Below, in pieces: positions 1 through 12,949 of a stretch of DNA of 64,000 bases (position 1 is the stretch's first letter; each line of letters opens with the position of its first letter). The stretch lies in assembly GCF_000189635.1 (NCBI RefSeq), contig NW_002476424.1, forward strand, positions 62,001 to 126,000. The letters are read 5' to 3'. Under the pieces are notes generated by a model, which worked only from the letters and a program-made list of their open reading frames with translations, searched no databases and was not told the DNA's origin. Source of the DNA: Tetrahymena thermophila SB210. Its lineage: Eukaryota; Ciliophora; Oligohymenophorea; Hymenostomatida; Tetrahymenidae. The position numbers and the translations under genes are program-made.

Positions 1-937
1 TAAACCCTCTAAGAGATCAGCTAATGATCTAGGTGTTTGTTCTTAATATGCAGGATAAAACTCATGTTGCAATATCAATATGGCTAAGCTAATTGACTAA
101 GCTGCTTTACTAAAAGTCAAGCCTATTTAATAAGCTAAAAGTGTTTTCTAGAAATTCATACGTATTTATATAACTCAATTATATAAAAACTGCCCTGCAA
201 CTGCAGTTCCCTCTCCAGCTATCACACATGAAAATATAATTATCAATAAAAATTTAAAGATTTTTTAGGTAAATAGAGCAACTTAAGCTTCGTGTAAGAT
301 AAATTTTGGAAAAGCTATTTCATCTTTCACTAGAGGTGCTTTTTGCTCAATTTGTGCTGGGGTTGATAAATTAAGTGATTACTTCAATGCTCAAGGACAA
401 CTAAAAATATCTCAAGACTCAGTAAATGTATTTTAAAAGGCAACAGATGAAGCTATTAATTGTCATGCATAGCTTTTTAGTTAAACGAGTATTGAATAGA
501 TGGTCAACGAACTAAATAGTGCTTATATTAAAGATGGCGATAAATGTGGAGATTCTGTTGTTTCAAAAATGAAATCTATCTTTGCTAACCATAAAGTTAC
601 TAATGATGATGGTAAAGGTGGTAAAATATGCAAAGGCGTTATTGTTTTTGGCGATAACTCTGCTTGCGAAAATACTCTTTAGGGTGACCCAACTCTAGAA
701 TAAAAAAGCGGTAGATTCCTTAATTTTGATGACGAAAATATCAACAGATTGCTTGAAGCAACACCTGATGCTGTTATTGATCAAAGTGGAATCAGTATTT
801 ACACTACAAGCTCAACTGATGATCAAATAGATGAATCAGGTAATGCTATTTCACCTAATTTTGAAGGAATAAAAACTAATAGTAGCATAAGTTTGATTGC
901 TGGCATTTTAGTTTGGTTATTGTTTTTATTGATATGA
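1..937 (+). CDS. Secreted cysteine-containing surface protein, 5' truncated by window edge
   Basis: With TAA/TAG read as Gln, one uninterrupted frame runs from base 2 to the TGA at 935-937, about 311 codons. The product is the same family as the complete gene at 3089-4219. Both share a CCNINM segment, an SFTRG block followed by CxxCAGV, evenly scattered cysteines, an acidic C-terminal third, and a final hydrophobic stretch of about 18 residues that ends right at the stop. That tail, with no charged residues after it, resembles a GPI-anchor addition signal or a single membrane anchor. The start codon and signal peptide lie to the left of the window. I do not recognise the family by name. Cell-surface location is inferred from the tail and from the sister gene's signal peptide. 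Tandem duplication of such genes is common for ciliate surface proteins. Confidence 0.8.
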
Positions 938-3088
938 ATAAAAAATATTATTTTGTAAATTATCTATAAAAAATATATTAATTACACACATTTCAATATT
1001 TTGAAACTTACTTTTGCAAAAATAATTTTAAATTTTCAAAAATGTTATCAAAAAAATATTCTTAGAAAATAATAAAAACTTATATTTAAAGAATAATTTA
1101 TACACTGTTGTCTGTATTCACAAATAAGACTTTTATATTAAGGTATCTATAAAGATCATATTAGTTTAAAAATTGAAACAGTTTCACAAAATTATTTTAA
1201 AAATTATTTGTTTTTATTAATTTATGTGCATAATATTGAATTATAAATTTTAGTTAGGATAATATATAAATTTATGAAGTAAATAATTATGAAAATTTTT
1301 GAAATATATAAATCTAATATTATAAAGATTAATTTTAATAAAATAAATTTTAAGTTTAAGGGATGAAAATGTATTTATTATTTTTAAAAATATAAGAAAG
1401 CAATTTCATTAAAATTGTCTCAAATAGTAAAAGCAAATATTATTTTTGTTAAAATAAAATAAAAATAAATATATTGAGAATAGAATTTCAAAAAAGTATA
1501 TTTGATTATATTCTACTTAATTAAATGGTTTATTTATTATTGAATAAAAATAAATAAAATTTTTTTTTAATCGCTCTATCAAAATTTGATCAATTGCTCA
1601 TTTGAGTTCATCGGCACAACTAATATAAAATATAATAAAAATTTGGATAAATCATCAAAAATTGGTTGAATTCTCATGTGAGTGCATCAGTAATTTTCAT
1701 AAATGTACAGTTTTACCCTCATTATTTTATAAATAACGGATTTCAATTATATAAATTTTAGAGTATAATTTATAAAAAAGATAAAGAGTAAAAGATAACT
1801 TTATACTTATTAAATTATACATGGCTAAGGTAAAAAAATATGCCTAAATTTTAATTAGCTATATGAAAGGATAGATTAAATTAATTATCTAAATTTGCTT
1901 AAGTTAGTTCTTTATATTTGGCTAAAAGTTTCATATAAAGCATTAATAAATAATTTAATGAATTATTTATAAATTCCTTATTATTGTAAAATTTACATTT
2001 TAAATAGTATTATTTGCTTTCAAATACCATTCCTTAAAGAATAAAATTAGAGGTTATTAAATTAGAGTAAAACTATTATTTTGACTTTTTAGAAAAAATT
2101 TAATTTGAGTTTTTCCTTTTAATAGATGAATATGATGGATGAATCAATAAAAAAGTATTACCAAACCAAAATTTTTTAAAAATTTTCAATCAGAAATAAT
2201 AAAGTTGTTAATCTTAATTTTTATCCATAATTTATTTAGCAAATCATATGACAAGAGTTGCTATTCTTGAAAATAAAATATTTAACTTGTTTTGAATATT
2301 AAGAGCTAACATTTTAAAATAATATTATCTTACCTACCTTCAACTGAAAACGGAATAAAAGAAATTTTAGTTTTTAAAATATTTTTTATGCAATTTATTC
2401 CAAGCTTTAAAAAAAATCATCCATAGACTTTGTAAATTTTTTTGTAGACTAATTAATGTAAAATTTCATAAAAGTAATAAATAATATTGAAATTAATTTT
2501 TGAAATTTTTTATTGGTATTTATCATCAAAATACAAATACTGCTTTGACAAAATTATAAATAAATTAATGAAAGACAACCAAATTTATAGATCTTCTATT
2601 ATCAATTTAAAATAATATTCAAATATCTTCAATTTTTTTATCTCAAGCCAATTGTTTTTTACAAAAATATTAATTAAATGAGAAACTATTTTTTAGAAAA
2701 AGATTTCTTCTTAGATGAGAAATTATTTTTTAAATTGAAATAATTACTAAATTTTTCCAATAGAAAGATGCTACTTTATTATATCAACCAGATTATTGTA
2801 AGGCATTACAAATAAAATATGTAATTTACACTAAATAATTTAAACTATAGACTTTACTTTTCTAATAAATTTTATCTCTAAGGTTTTATATATTCTTCTT
2901 GTCTTTTTCAAATTATTCAGAGACTTTTGTATAAATAATGTATGGATTCTATTAAAAGGGTGCTTTCAATAGAGATTGGATTTTTTTTGAATTTAATAAA
3001 TACAAATGAGGAGAAATTAAAAATGAAATAAATTAATAAAAAAATTAATTAATTAATTATTAAAAGATTTTAAAAATTAGAAATAGTA
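938..3088. other. AT-rich intergenic region
   Basis: No reading frame with coding character on either strand under the ciliate code. It contains one 37-bp imperfect direct repeat (listed separately). The last few hundred bases must hold the promoter of the gene at 3089, but no motif is recognisable in the A/T background. Confidence 0.6.
1578..1690 (+). repeat. Imperfect 37-bp direct repeat, two copies
   Basis: Copies lie at about 1578-1614 and 1654-1690, offset 76 bp, matching at about 28 of 37 positions. Both contain CTCATNTGAGTNCATC and are slightly richer in G+C than their surroundings. No function can be assigned. Confidence 0.45.
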
Positions 3089-4219
3089 ATGAAAATCAAG
3101 TTAGTTTTATTAGCTCTCTGCATTTATTTATCTGCAGTTTTAGTCAAATCAAAGAAATTAAAGCCATCTTGTAGCTATCATGCTACTTTTTATAAAACAA
3201 GGATTATTCTAACAAAAATTCTTTATCATGAACTTTATAAAGATACCTAAGCAAAGCAACTAAATGATGCTCTATAAAAATAATTTTTAAACTCGAAACC
3301 TTCGATTAAATCTGAAGATGATCTTGGAGTTTGCTCTGAATACGCTGGAGAAAATTCTTGCTGCAATATCAATATGGTTAAATTGATTGACTAAGCTGCT
3401 TTTTTAAAAGTCAAGCCTCTTTAATAAGCTAAAAGTGCTTTCTAAAAATTTATAAATATTTACAAAGCTTAAATAAATGAAAATTGCCATAAAAATATCA
3501 ATGATGAAAATATTTTGTCTAATGAAAATTTAAAGATTTTATAAGAAAATAAATAAAAATAAGCTGATTGCAAAGTAAATTTTGCAAAGAGCATTTCATC
3601 TTTCACTAGAGGTGTTTTATGTACAATGTGTGCTGGAGTTGATCAATTGGAAGATTACTTCAATAATAATAAGTAATTAAAAATATCTCCTACTTCATCA
3701 TAGACATTTGAAAAGAATACTCAAGAGGCTATTCAATGTCATGAATAAATTTTTAATTAAGCCAATATTGAATTAATGGTTAAAGAATTAAATAGCTTTT
3801 ATATATAAACTGATCACACATGTGGGGATGTTGTTGTTAAAAATATAAAATCTATTTTTAAAAATCATAAAATTCATAGCGAAGATAGTGAACATCGTAA
3901 AACATGTAGGAGTGATCATGTATATGGTGATAATTCGCATTGCGAAAATATTCTTTAGGGTAACAAAGATCTTGAGAGTAAAACTCAGAGATTTCTTACT
4001 TTCGAAGATGAATATCTAAATATAAATAGATTGCTATAAGAAACAACTGATGCTGTAATAGATAGTAATGGAGTAAATATTTACAAACCTAGCGATACTG
4101 ATTAAAATATAGATGAATCAGGTGATTAAATAAAACCTAATTTTGATGGAATAGATACAAATAATAGTTTGAGTTTGATTTCAAGCATTTTTATTTGCTT
4201 AGTTTTCTTAATAATTTGA
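3089..4219 (+). CDS. Secreted cysteine-containing surface protein with GPI-like C-terminus
   Basis: Intronless in the ciliate code, 376 residues, TGA stop at 4217-4219. It starts with Met-Lys-Ile-Lys and about 16 hydrophobic residues (LVLLALCIYLSAVLV), a clear signal peptide. The mature part has about 15 cysteines, including CCNIN near residue 90 and LCTMCAGVD near residue 180. The last about 18 residues are hydrophobic (LSLISSIFICLVFLII) and end the protein without a cytoplasmic tail, as in GPI-anchored precursors. It is a diverged tandem paralog of the truncated gene at 1-937; most of the shared cysteines and the SFTRG block are kept. The ATG chosen is the one that begins the signal peptide. 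No enzymatic motif is visible and the family was not recognised. A surface or adhesion role is only inferred. Confidence 0.85.
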
Positions 4220-6487
4220 AAATACTAATTATTTTTTTATTTGTAAATGATATAAATGTATTTATTATTATTTTTGTTTAATTTATTGTTAATTTTGAAA
4301 ATATTTATTGTAATTTTTCAGCTAATAATTAAATTAAATTTTAAAACTGTAAATATTTATTATTTTTTATTATATCATTTAATAAAGAGATAAAAATTTC
4401 ATAATAATAAAGTAAAATAAGCTTTTACGATATATAAAATGTGTTATCTACTTTAAATCAATAATATCATACCAAAGTTTACATCTAATACATATTTTGA
4501 AGATTAATGGTTTATTTTGATTCAAAATAATTATAAAAGATAGATTTGATTTATAAAATATTAGCAATTTATTTTAAAACTCTAAAATTAATAAAAAAAG
4601 TAATGATAATCTGAATATAAAAATTTTGGTAATTTTAATTTTATTTTAAATATAATGTATTATTATTTAATATTTAAAATTTAATAGAAGATAAAATTAA
4701 TAACTTAATAGATGTAATAATGTTTTAGTCTTATCAATCAATATATTTAGGTTGATTAAAATAAATTTTAATTTATTATTTACAAATAAATTTTCATTTA
4801 AAATTTATTAAAATATAAAATAAAATAGATTATTTTTACAAATATGTTGAGAATAGAATATTTATTTTAAGCTTAAATTTTATTTAATTTTAAAAATTCA
4901 TAAGAACAAATGACTAATTTAATAGATTAAATATTTTTTTTGTATTATTTATTACTCAATACTATTTCATGTTAAATAAAGTAGATTTAAATTAAATAAA
5001 TAAAACAAATTCATTTTTTATTTTAGTTTTTTTAATTATGAAATAAAACATAATATTTTCTAAAAATATTTAGAGAAGATTATTTTGATCAAACTGAAAT
5101 TTCATTTAAAAATTTAAATAAAATAACTTTTAATATTCTTATGATAAATAGAGTTATTTCATTTGAATTTCACGCTAAAATATATTAGAATAAATAATAT
5201 TAAAATTGGCATATTATTCGGTGATTTATATTAAATAACTAATAAAATAAAAAAATCAATCATTAATCATTTAGAAATTGAATATAATATGTAATTATTT
5301 CAATATTTAATCAATAAGCATACATCATCATAAATTAAAAAACGCATCAATTATCGTTAAAAGCTTTTTAGATTCTACCAAATAATAATTAAAGACTATT
5401 AATATTTGGAGTATGAACAATTATAAAACCGAAATGTTTTAAAAGAAATTATTGATAATCTATATATAATATTATAACAAAATTATTTATAAAATTTTGT
5501 GTAAAAATATATTTACAATTTAAATTCTTACATTAATTTTAGAGTTTTTTCTGGAAATATTCTTATAATTAATGATGTTACCACAATTAATTTATTTATT
5601 GTTTGATAAATAGCAGATAATTAAAAGTGTAATAATATTAACCTTAAAAGTTTATTTTCTTTTATTAAAATTTACTTTTTTACTTTAATGGTATTTTCCT
5701 GCTCAATTCCAAATTATTTCTATCAATTTTAGTGTGAAATTCATTCTTTAAGAGTAAATACAACATTGATTTATATGGAAATTATTCAGGTGAGAAATTT
5801 TACTCCTAAATTTGTTATGATATATTATTGTTATAGAATAAACCCAATCCAAGAGAAAATAGATAAATTTGTATGTGAGCTAGAGAATTTAGAATAAAAT
5901 AAATTCTCAACAATAAAAACCTGTAAAAAATAGCAAACAATTGTTTTTCAAAGTTTATTTTTCATTTAATGCTCATCAAAATTCATCTAATTGTCTAAAA
6001 AATTAATTTTTCTACTTAAGTTGAAATAGATAATTAACAATAGTTTGAAAACTGCATTTTTTAGATTAACTTTAATCCTTTTTTTGTCAAGCTAATAATA
6101 AACACAACTTCCCTACTCAAAACAATCATTTCCCAAATTCAAGCGAGAGAATAATTGAAAAATAGCGAATGAATATTTTAGTTTCACTATTCTATTATAA
6201 TTTTTAGCTTTCAAATTCATGCTTGATATATTTTTATCCTAAATAGATATTTCGCTCTATTTAGTGATTAAAATAATATTTCATGCAAATCTTGTAAAAA
6301 ACATAACACGAGCGATATTTATTAGTATTAATACAATTTTAATGCACTATTTTCTATTTAAATAGATACTTATATCATCATTTTGTCAATGTTTGTTTTA
6401 ATTGTCTTTTGTAAATAAATTTTTTATTGAGTGACATTAAAAAGTATTTGCTTCTCTGTATTCCACACTTATTATTATATATAAATA
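4220..6487. other. AT-rich intergenic region
   Basis: About 2.3 kb with no frame showing codon bias, motifs or a repeat I can support. Confidence 0.55.
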
Positions 6488-6973
6488 ATGTCATTATAGG
6501 AAGAAGTCTTTGATGCTAATAAACAACAATATTACAAAAAATGCTAATATATTCACATCAAAATCATTTCGAAGAAAATAAATTATATTTCCTTGTAACC
6601 ACTATTAACCTTTAAAAGAATTTGAAAAAGCTGTTCTGCCTTTGAGAAACTTTAGATGGCTAATTAAGTAGAAAAAATTTATGAAATTGAATGGACAATA
6701 AATACATCTAATACTGATTTAATGCCAACAAAATACAATTTACTTGTTAAATTCAAGTATAGTTCATCTCATAAAAAGATAAAACCATTTAAATATCCAT
6801 TTATCTATTCATTTTACAATTAAATAAAGAAAGACTAAAAATTCGAAAAGACTAAGAAAATTATTATTGAAATTAAAAATACGTCAAAAGTAGCAAGAAA
6901 AAGACAAAAAAATCATAAGCATTCAACTACAATTGATTAGCATTTATATAAGTATTTAATGAAACATTTATGA
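6488..6973 (+). CDS. Small uncharacterised basic protein (uncertain model)
   Basis: Two readings are possible. (1) A single-exon ORF from the ATG at 6656 to the TGA at 6971, 105 residues. (2) A longer form from the ATG at 6488. That frame is interrupted by a TGA at 6623, but a GTAACC...AAAAAG segment at 6595-6630 (36 bp) would remove it and rejoin the same frame, giving 149 residues. The C-terminal part is lysine-rich and basic (KVARKRQKNHKH near the end). I found no family match: the size and basic end loosely recall small RNA-binding proteins, but this is not evidence. A 36-bp intron would be short for this genome, so the upstream part could also be non-coding or the gene could be decaying. 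Confidence 0.35.
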
Positions 6974-7450
6974 AAATTAAGCAAAAAGTTTTGTTTAGAG
7001 TAATTTAAAAGTAATTAGAGAAATACATTTGGCATAGGAATAGGAGATTATTTAGAAAATTGTTAGTTTTTATTGACATAAATGATATAGTTTTTTTGAT
7101 TAGACCTATGATATGAGGTATAAAATATCTAAATAATTTGACAAAAATATACATAAAAGAGGTTAAGATCAAACAAGTTTAGCTTTTAAACATGTTATGA
7201 TCTCAATTTTTGTGATAGAATTATATTTGTACATTAAAAATTTATATTCATTTAATTTAAATTATTTGAGATAAAATGCTCTTTTTATCTTGTTTATTAT
7301 AAATATGTTATTTATTTTTTGGTTATTGTTTTACTAGTTTAGAGTCAAAAGAACTATCTCATCTCATGTTTTTATTAAATTTAACCAGTGACTGTAAAAT
7401 TTAATATTCATTTGAAATAAAGAGTTTTAATTGTTTTTTTCAAAGCAATC
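6974..7450. other. Intergenic region between convergent genes
   Basis: About 480 bp separating the stop of the small + gene from the stop of the - strand amidinotransferase. Both 3' ends face it, so it should hold both polyadenylation regions. Nothing else is seen. Confidence 0.5.
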
Positions 7451-8527
7451 TCAAAGCAAGTAGTGTTAGAAAGTCAAGCACTTGAGACCACCACCAAACT
7501 TTATGAATTCAGATACGTCAACAGTGTGAACTTAGAAGCCTCTTTATTTGAGTTAATTAATAAAGTTTTCTGCTTCATAATGAACAATAGCGTGCTTGCC
7601 GATAACAGTTGAGTTACAGGCGAATTCCTTAGCATCCTTGTAGGTAAGGTAGATGATTTCACAACCAAGCTTTTTAATTTATTGCTTTGCTTCTTCTGAG
7701 AAGGCGTTTTCATAAACAGCAATCAAGTTTTCACTGATAGGGAACATAGCAGTATCTAAGTGATAGAATTCGGGATCGATAAGTTAAAATCCAATTACTT
7801 CCATGTCACTGTAAACTGTTTGTAAATAAGAAACAATTTCCTTGGTGTTTCTTTTGCCGTATCCTACAAGGATTTTACCATTCCAAACCATGGTTTCACC
7901 TGAACCTTCATAGTGCATTCCTTCAGGAACTCTTTCACCTTAGAAACCTTAAGAGCGCAAGTATTCAATGACATATTCAGTTTCGGGGAAACGCTCATTA
8001 GTTGCGAATCTACCGAAGACAGCCTTTTTATTAATAGCGAAGACAGAGTCACCAAAGAAACATAATTCAGTTAAATTCTCTCTGGGAGGTACAGTGTGAA
8101 CTGATTCAGGGACGAGTCTCTTGTAGGTATTGACAAGTTCTTCCCATTATTATTTAGCCTTTTCTACTGAGAATTAAGCAGAAAGATCCATCCAAGGATT
8201 GATAACATACTTTAATTATAAGAAATCAGGAGAACACAAGAATAACTATCTATTGCAAGTCAATTTTCTTGAAGTAGAAGTAGAGCTTTCTACTTGATTC
8301 TCAGCTTAAGTGCCAGAAATGATGTTTGAAAGAATATCTGAAGAAATATTTGCTTTTTTGCCACGACCATCAGTTCCGCTCTTCAACTCAGCAGAGAGGA
8401 TATTTTAAATGGGGTGGATGTCATCTTGGTTGCAGGTGTTTAAAGATGATTTTACTTTATCAAAAGTTCCTTCGATTTGCTTGGCGCTTTATTCAATTTG
8501 GTGTTAGTTTTAAGTAGCGGAGTCCAT
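7451..8527 (-). CDS. Amidinotransferase/dimethylargininase-like hydrolase
   Basis: Intronless, 358 residues, ATG at 8527-8525, TGA at 7453-7451. Residues about 95-358 fit the amidinotransferase (guanidino-modifying) beta/alpha-propeller superfamily: KYVINPWMDL at the domain start, FFGDSVF with Asp160, YEGSGET with Glu207, FYHLDTAMFP with His256, and GGGLKCLT with Cys350 near the C-terminus. Asp/Glu, His and a late Cys are the catalytic set of this family, whose members cleave or transfer the guanidino group of arginine derivatives. DDAH or related arginine-modifying activity is the best guess, but the exact substrate cannot be read. The about 90-residue polar N-terminal extension is not part of the fold. 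Codon use is noticeably richer in C-ending codons (TTC, GTC, GCC, CTC) than the neighbours, suggesting strong expression. Confidence 0.88.
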
Positions 8528-11500
8528 TTATATTTATTTTAAAAAGATTTTTTTCTTTGCTTAATTTAATTTGATTGATTGTTTGCTTGTTTGTTAATGC
8601 TTTGAATTTTTAGTTTTTGATTTTGATATTTTTTTGATCATTAAATAATTATCGAATTGAGTCACTATTTAATATAAATAAGCTCTTTGCATAATTGTGT
8701 AATTGATAGGTCAATCTTTTTTTAATAATAATAATAATATCACCGAATATAATTTAATAAGATATCCTTTCTTTACCCTACTGCATGCATACTAACAAGT
8801 ACACATATTACTATTTTATAGATTGATCACCTTTTTAATTATAGTCTTCATTATGTAATTATTGCAAATAAGCAGGTTTATATTTAGAATAGCAATTCAA
8901 TACCCTATCTAGTATGAAAAAACTAGTTAAATTTTTTATCTCATTTACTTTTGTTTTGGAGATGGTTTGTTAGCTTTTGTCACTTTTTCAAATTAAATTT
9001 TTTGTTCTAAAATAAGTAATTAATTCTTCTTTTTTTCACAAATTTATAATTTTCCTCTCCCTATTGCAAATTACAGACTTAAAAATAAATTACACCTAAA
9101 ATAAGTTTTTTATTAACTAAAATAGTATCTGAGTAGTACCCTCCATTCTCCTTAATGCAATCAAGAAAGATTGAAAATTTATCACTGTATTTCCATTGCA
9201 ATTCAGTTATGCATTATTTAGCGATAATCTAATTTGTCTAATTCAATTTAATTAATCAGAAAAGAACACTTAACTAAAATTGAAAATATTTCTATTCGAT
9301 TTTGAATTTTTCAACTATCTATAAAATAAATTAACAAATAAAAAAACAAATTAATTAACAAATAATTTGCCAACTTTTTCAGTCACAATCAATTTTCTAT
9401 TTTCAATACATTTGTTATATCTTTTACACTACATACTTTAGGTTAATTTAAATTAAAGTGTCAAGATATTTCTTTCTCAATTAGTGAGAAAAGCAAATAT
9501 TTAAATAAACTATTTGATATTTGTTATTTTTTTATAGGCTAGCATCGTTTTTATTATTCTAACACCCACCAATTAAATAAATAAACAAATAATTTCTTAG
9601 TTAACAGTATCTCAACAAAATAAAATGATGAATGCTACCAGCTTTCTTTGCTTATAAATATAAGACTAAAGTTTTTGAAATAGTGAATGTGCAGTATTTA
9701 TATGAAAACCCATCTGAATTTTGATGTTCTAATAATAGTTAGAAAAAGAGTAGAATTTAACTTTGAAAAGAAAGACATGTATTTATCTTAATTCTATCTA
9801 TTTTTGATTTGTTTTAGGATTGATAATATTAACCTATCTAAATATACCCTCTTTATATTTAATTCAAAAATAATCGAGTTTGATCTTAATTAAATATTCA
9901 AGATATGTCCAAGTTAATAATCAATACTAAGCAAGCAAGAGGTACCTTTAAATAAGTGTCATATTACCTCAATAATGCATTAAGCTTTTTAATTTTTTTA
10001 AAAAATTTTGAGATAATGATGCAGTTTTAATTATCTTTTGAAAGCTTAAACAAAAAGTTAAGCTGACTCAGTATTAATAAATTTCTAGTACGCACTTTTA
10101 GTTTAAAAATGATCAAATGTGATGTATGATTTATTGCTTATTTTTCTAAGAATTTTTCTCATTTTTTATAATAATTTAAATACTCTCTAAAATCAGCTAG
10201 AAATTATTTGTATAAAACAAGGCAAAACAATATTTTGCAAGTAGAATTCATTTTTGTAGTATTAAATTACTTGAATCAATCATCTGATAACTTTATTATT
10301 AATATTTTACACACCACTATCTATCTATTTTAAATTAAAAAACAATCTATTTTATGGCTATAAAATGGAAAATATTTAAAATCGCCTTAGAATAAAACTC
10401 GCTCCTCTCTCAAATATTAACTCAGAATTTCAAACCTTTTTATTATTTAGAATATTTATTATGTAGAATTTATTTTTAAGTTTCATTCTAAAATCTTAAT
10501 ATCCTCCATCAAAAAACACTTAGTCACTGATATAAAATAAATATTTACATTAAAACTTGTATTATCTATCTTACAATTAACAAACTAGAATAATACTGGT
10601 TAACTCTTCCATCAATTATTAACTAAAAATTTTTTCAAAATTTTTTAATAACTTAGCATATTATTTAGAAGAGTTTTATCATTATGTTTCATAGTAAAAT
10701 ATTTTTATCAATCTTCAAAAACAAAATCCTCAATCATTTACAAAAAATAAATATTTTTATTAAAATTTATATTATGGTAGGATCAATAGATTGTTTTTTA
10801 TATTTTTTAATCTAGGTAGATATTTTTATAATCAATATTTTTTATTATAAAGCTAGTAATCTTTATATTCTTTTAGTGATTTCACCATAATTAATTAAAT
10901 ATGAGTTCCTGTATTTAAAATATATTCATAAAAAATTAAAGTAAGGTATGGGATTTACATTTTTATAACAAATATAAATAAAATGGAAAGCATATAAAAT
11001 CAGCTTAGAATAGTATTTGCTCCTCCCTTAATTATTTACTTAAAAAGAATTTTCGAATTTTTTTTAATTAAATAAATTTTTAATTTAATTAAATTTTATA
11101 TTATCTAAAGACCAATAAACTATTGATTTACTTTATATAATTTCAGTAATTAAATTTATTAATATTTCTTATTGTAATCATTTTTATTTTTAGTGATTGG
11201 TTTCTCAGTAATTAGATAAATTTAGTTTCAACATTTAAAAATAAGTTTATACAATAAAATAAAATTAATTATACATTTTTGTTACATTTAACTCTTTTTT
11301 TTGAATTAAAATCTACAAAATATCGTTTGAAAGTATATAAATAAATGTAAAATTTATTTTTGGAATAAACAAAGATTTTTAAATATTATTTTATCAGAAA
11401 GAATTCAAAAATGAATGTTTTTCATCTTTTTAGTTAGAAATATTATTTTTATCAGAAATAAATTTTATAATTTGAACTCATTTTAATTAATTTTATTATT

Positions 11501-11608
11501 TTTTAACTTAAAATTAATATAAATTCAATAACATTTAAAAAATTAAATTTTAATTTTATTATTTTTTCATTTACTTTTTTTGTAACTAAATCTTTAAATA
11601 AATTTGGA
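8528..11608. other. AT-rich intergenic region
   Basis: About 3.1 kb. The segment next to 8527 should contain the amidinotransferase promoter. No coding frame, RNA gene or repeat was recognised. Confidence 0.55.
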
Positions 11609-12949
11609 TCAAACTAGAGTTAAAAATGCCTAACAAATCTATCTTAAAATAAAGTTGTCGTCTTCTTTATATTATGGGTGATGTGAAAGCTTAATGGCTT
11701 CTTCACATGATATTTTATTATAATAAGAATAATGCTGCATATCTCTCATCGCTAACCAATAATTAGAGTATTCTGGATGACCTTGAAAACATAAAATTTT
11801 AGGATTTTAGTTTGAGTCAGATAATTTATCTGTATAAACTTCTATTTCATAATTATCGGAGCTTCCCATAATTTCAAATAAGTTTTGATCCAATTTTACT
11901 ACTATATCACCATGAAGTTTAGTTATTTAAATATTTTTTTATCTGAAATTCAGCTATTTTATAAAAGGAAATTCAAAAAACTTATCTCCTAAGTGTAATG
12001 TGTGAGTACCCGAATTAAAGAAATTTTTATCTGTTTTCTTTTCTTTGACAATATCACATTTGCCATTTAAAGTATGAGCAAGAATTTATTCCCCAAAGCA
12101 AATACCTAATATCTTGATGTTTTTATATGTTTCATAAACCATTTTAATCCAATTTTTATAAGTGCTGATCCACTCTTCTTGTGCATACGCATTTGATGCA
12201 CTTCCTGGCATGATTATAGCTTGAACATTTTTAAGGATATTATCTTGTGGGATCTCTCCTTATGCTATATTATAGGTAAACCATTTTTAATAGTCTTTTT
12301 TGTAAATCCCATAGAAGAAGGTCTTTGTTGGCATAGGAACATAACCCATTTATACTTTTTTTAAGAAATCTACTCTGTTGTGAAGGATAAGGATATAAGT
12401 ATTTTCTCGAGTTGGTGGAGACGCCTTTAGCTAAATCTATGATTCAATAATTATTTTTAGATCAGCTTTATTCAGAATTGAATGAGTTAAAGTGTCTATT
12501 TAATTAGAATAAATATCAAGTATTTGTTATTGACTTAAAAGTAAACATTCAATTTCTAGTTAACGCATATTTTTCACAAATTGCTCCTCGTCACCAATTT
12601 ATTATAGATAAATTTGAATATCTTCTGAATATCCATCGTACTAAAATGCTTCTGTAATATAATGCAGCCACTCATTGTAGTTTTAATTCAAGGAAAAATG
12701 ATCTCTTGATCTAAAATAAGGGTCTTCAATTTGAGAAGTTATAGGCATAAACAACGATTAAAATGATAAGTGATGATTAATTTTTGTGATTATATGACGA
12801 GCAATCGTTAAATATGGACAGTAATTGTCATTAAATTCATCACAAAAATCATGGATAAAACCATATTTTGAAGGATCATTCTTTTTAAATAAGCAGTATT
12901 TAAAATCTTGTGTGAAAAGAATTAAAACAGCCTAGTTTTTTCTTTACAT
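11609..12949 (-). CDS. Class I glutamine amidotransferase-domain protein
   Basis: Intronless, 446 residues, ATG at 12949-12947, TGA at 11611-11609. The C-terminal half (about 183-405) is a class I GATase of the GMP-synthase-like kind. It has the oxyanion strand IIMPGSASNAY, the nucleophile elbow LGICFGEQ with Cys284, and FQGHPEYSNYW with His391 and Glu393, so the Cys-His-Glu triad is intact. Such domains hydrolyse glutamine to supply ammonia, or in stand-alone relatives act on gamma-glutamyl compounds. No synthetase partner domain is present. The first about 180 residues are rich in Gln, Leu and aromatic residues and match nothing I know. Another ATG at 13068 is not in this frame, so the start at 12949 was chosen as the first in-frame Met. 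Confidence 0.85.

Noticed and set aside
500-937. Reading genes with many TAA/TAG codons as pseudogenes
   Set aside because: TAA and TAG occur throughout conserved domains (MDH, RecQ, NEK) at glutamine positions, while TGA occurs only at ends. This is the ciliate code, not decay.
8326-8517. + strand open frame
   Set aside because: Antisense to the N-terminal extension of the amidinotransferase gene, which has intact family motifs.
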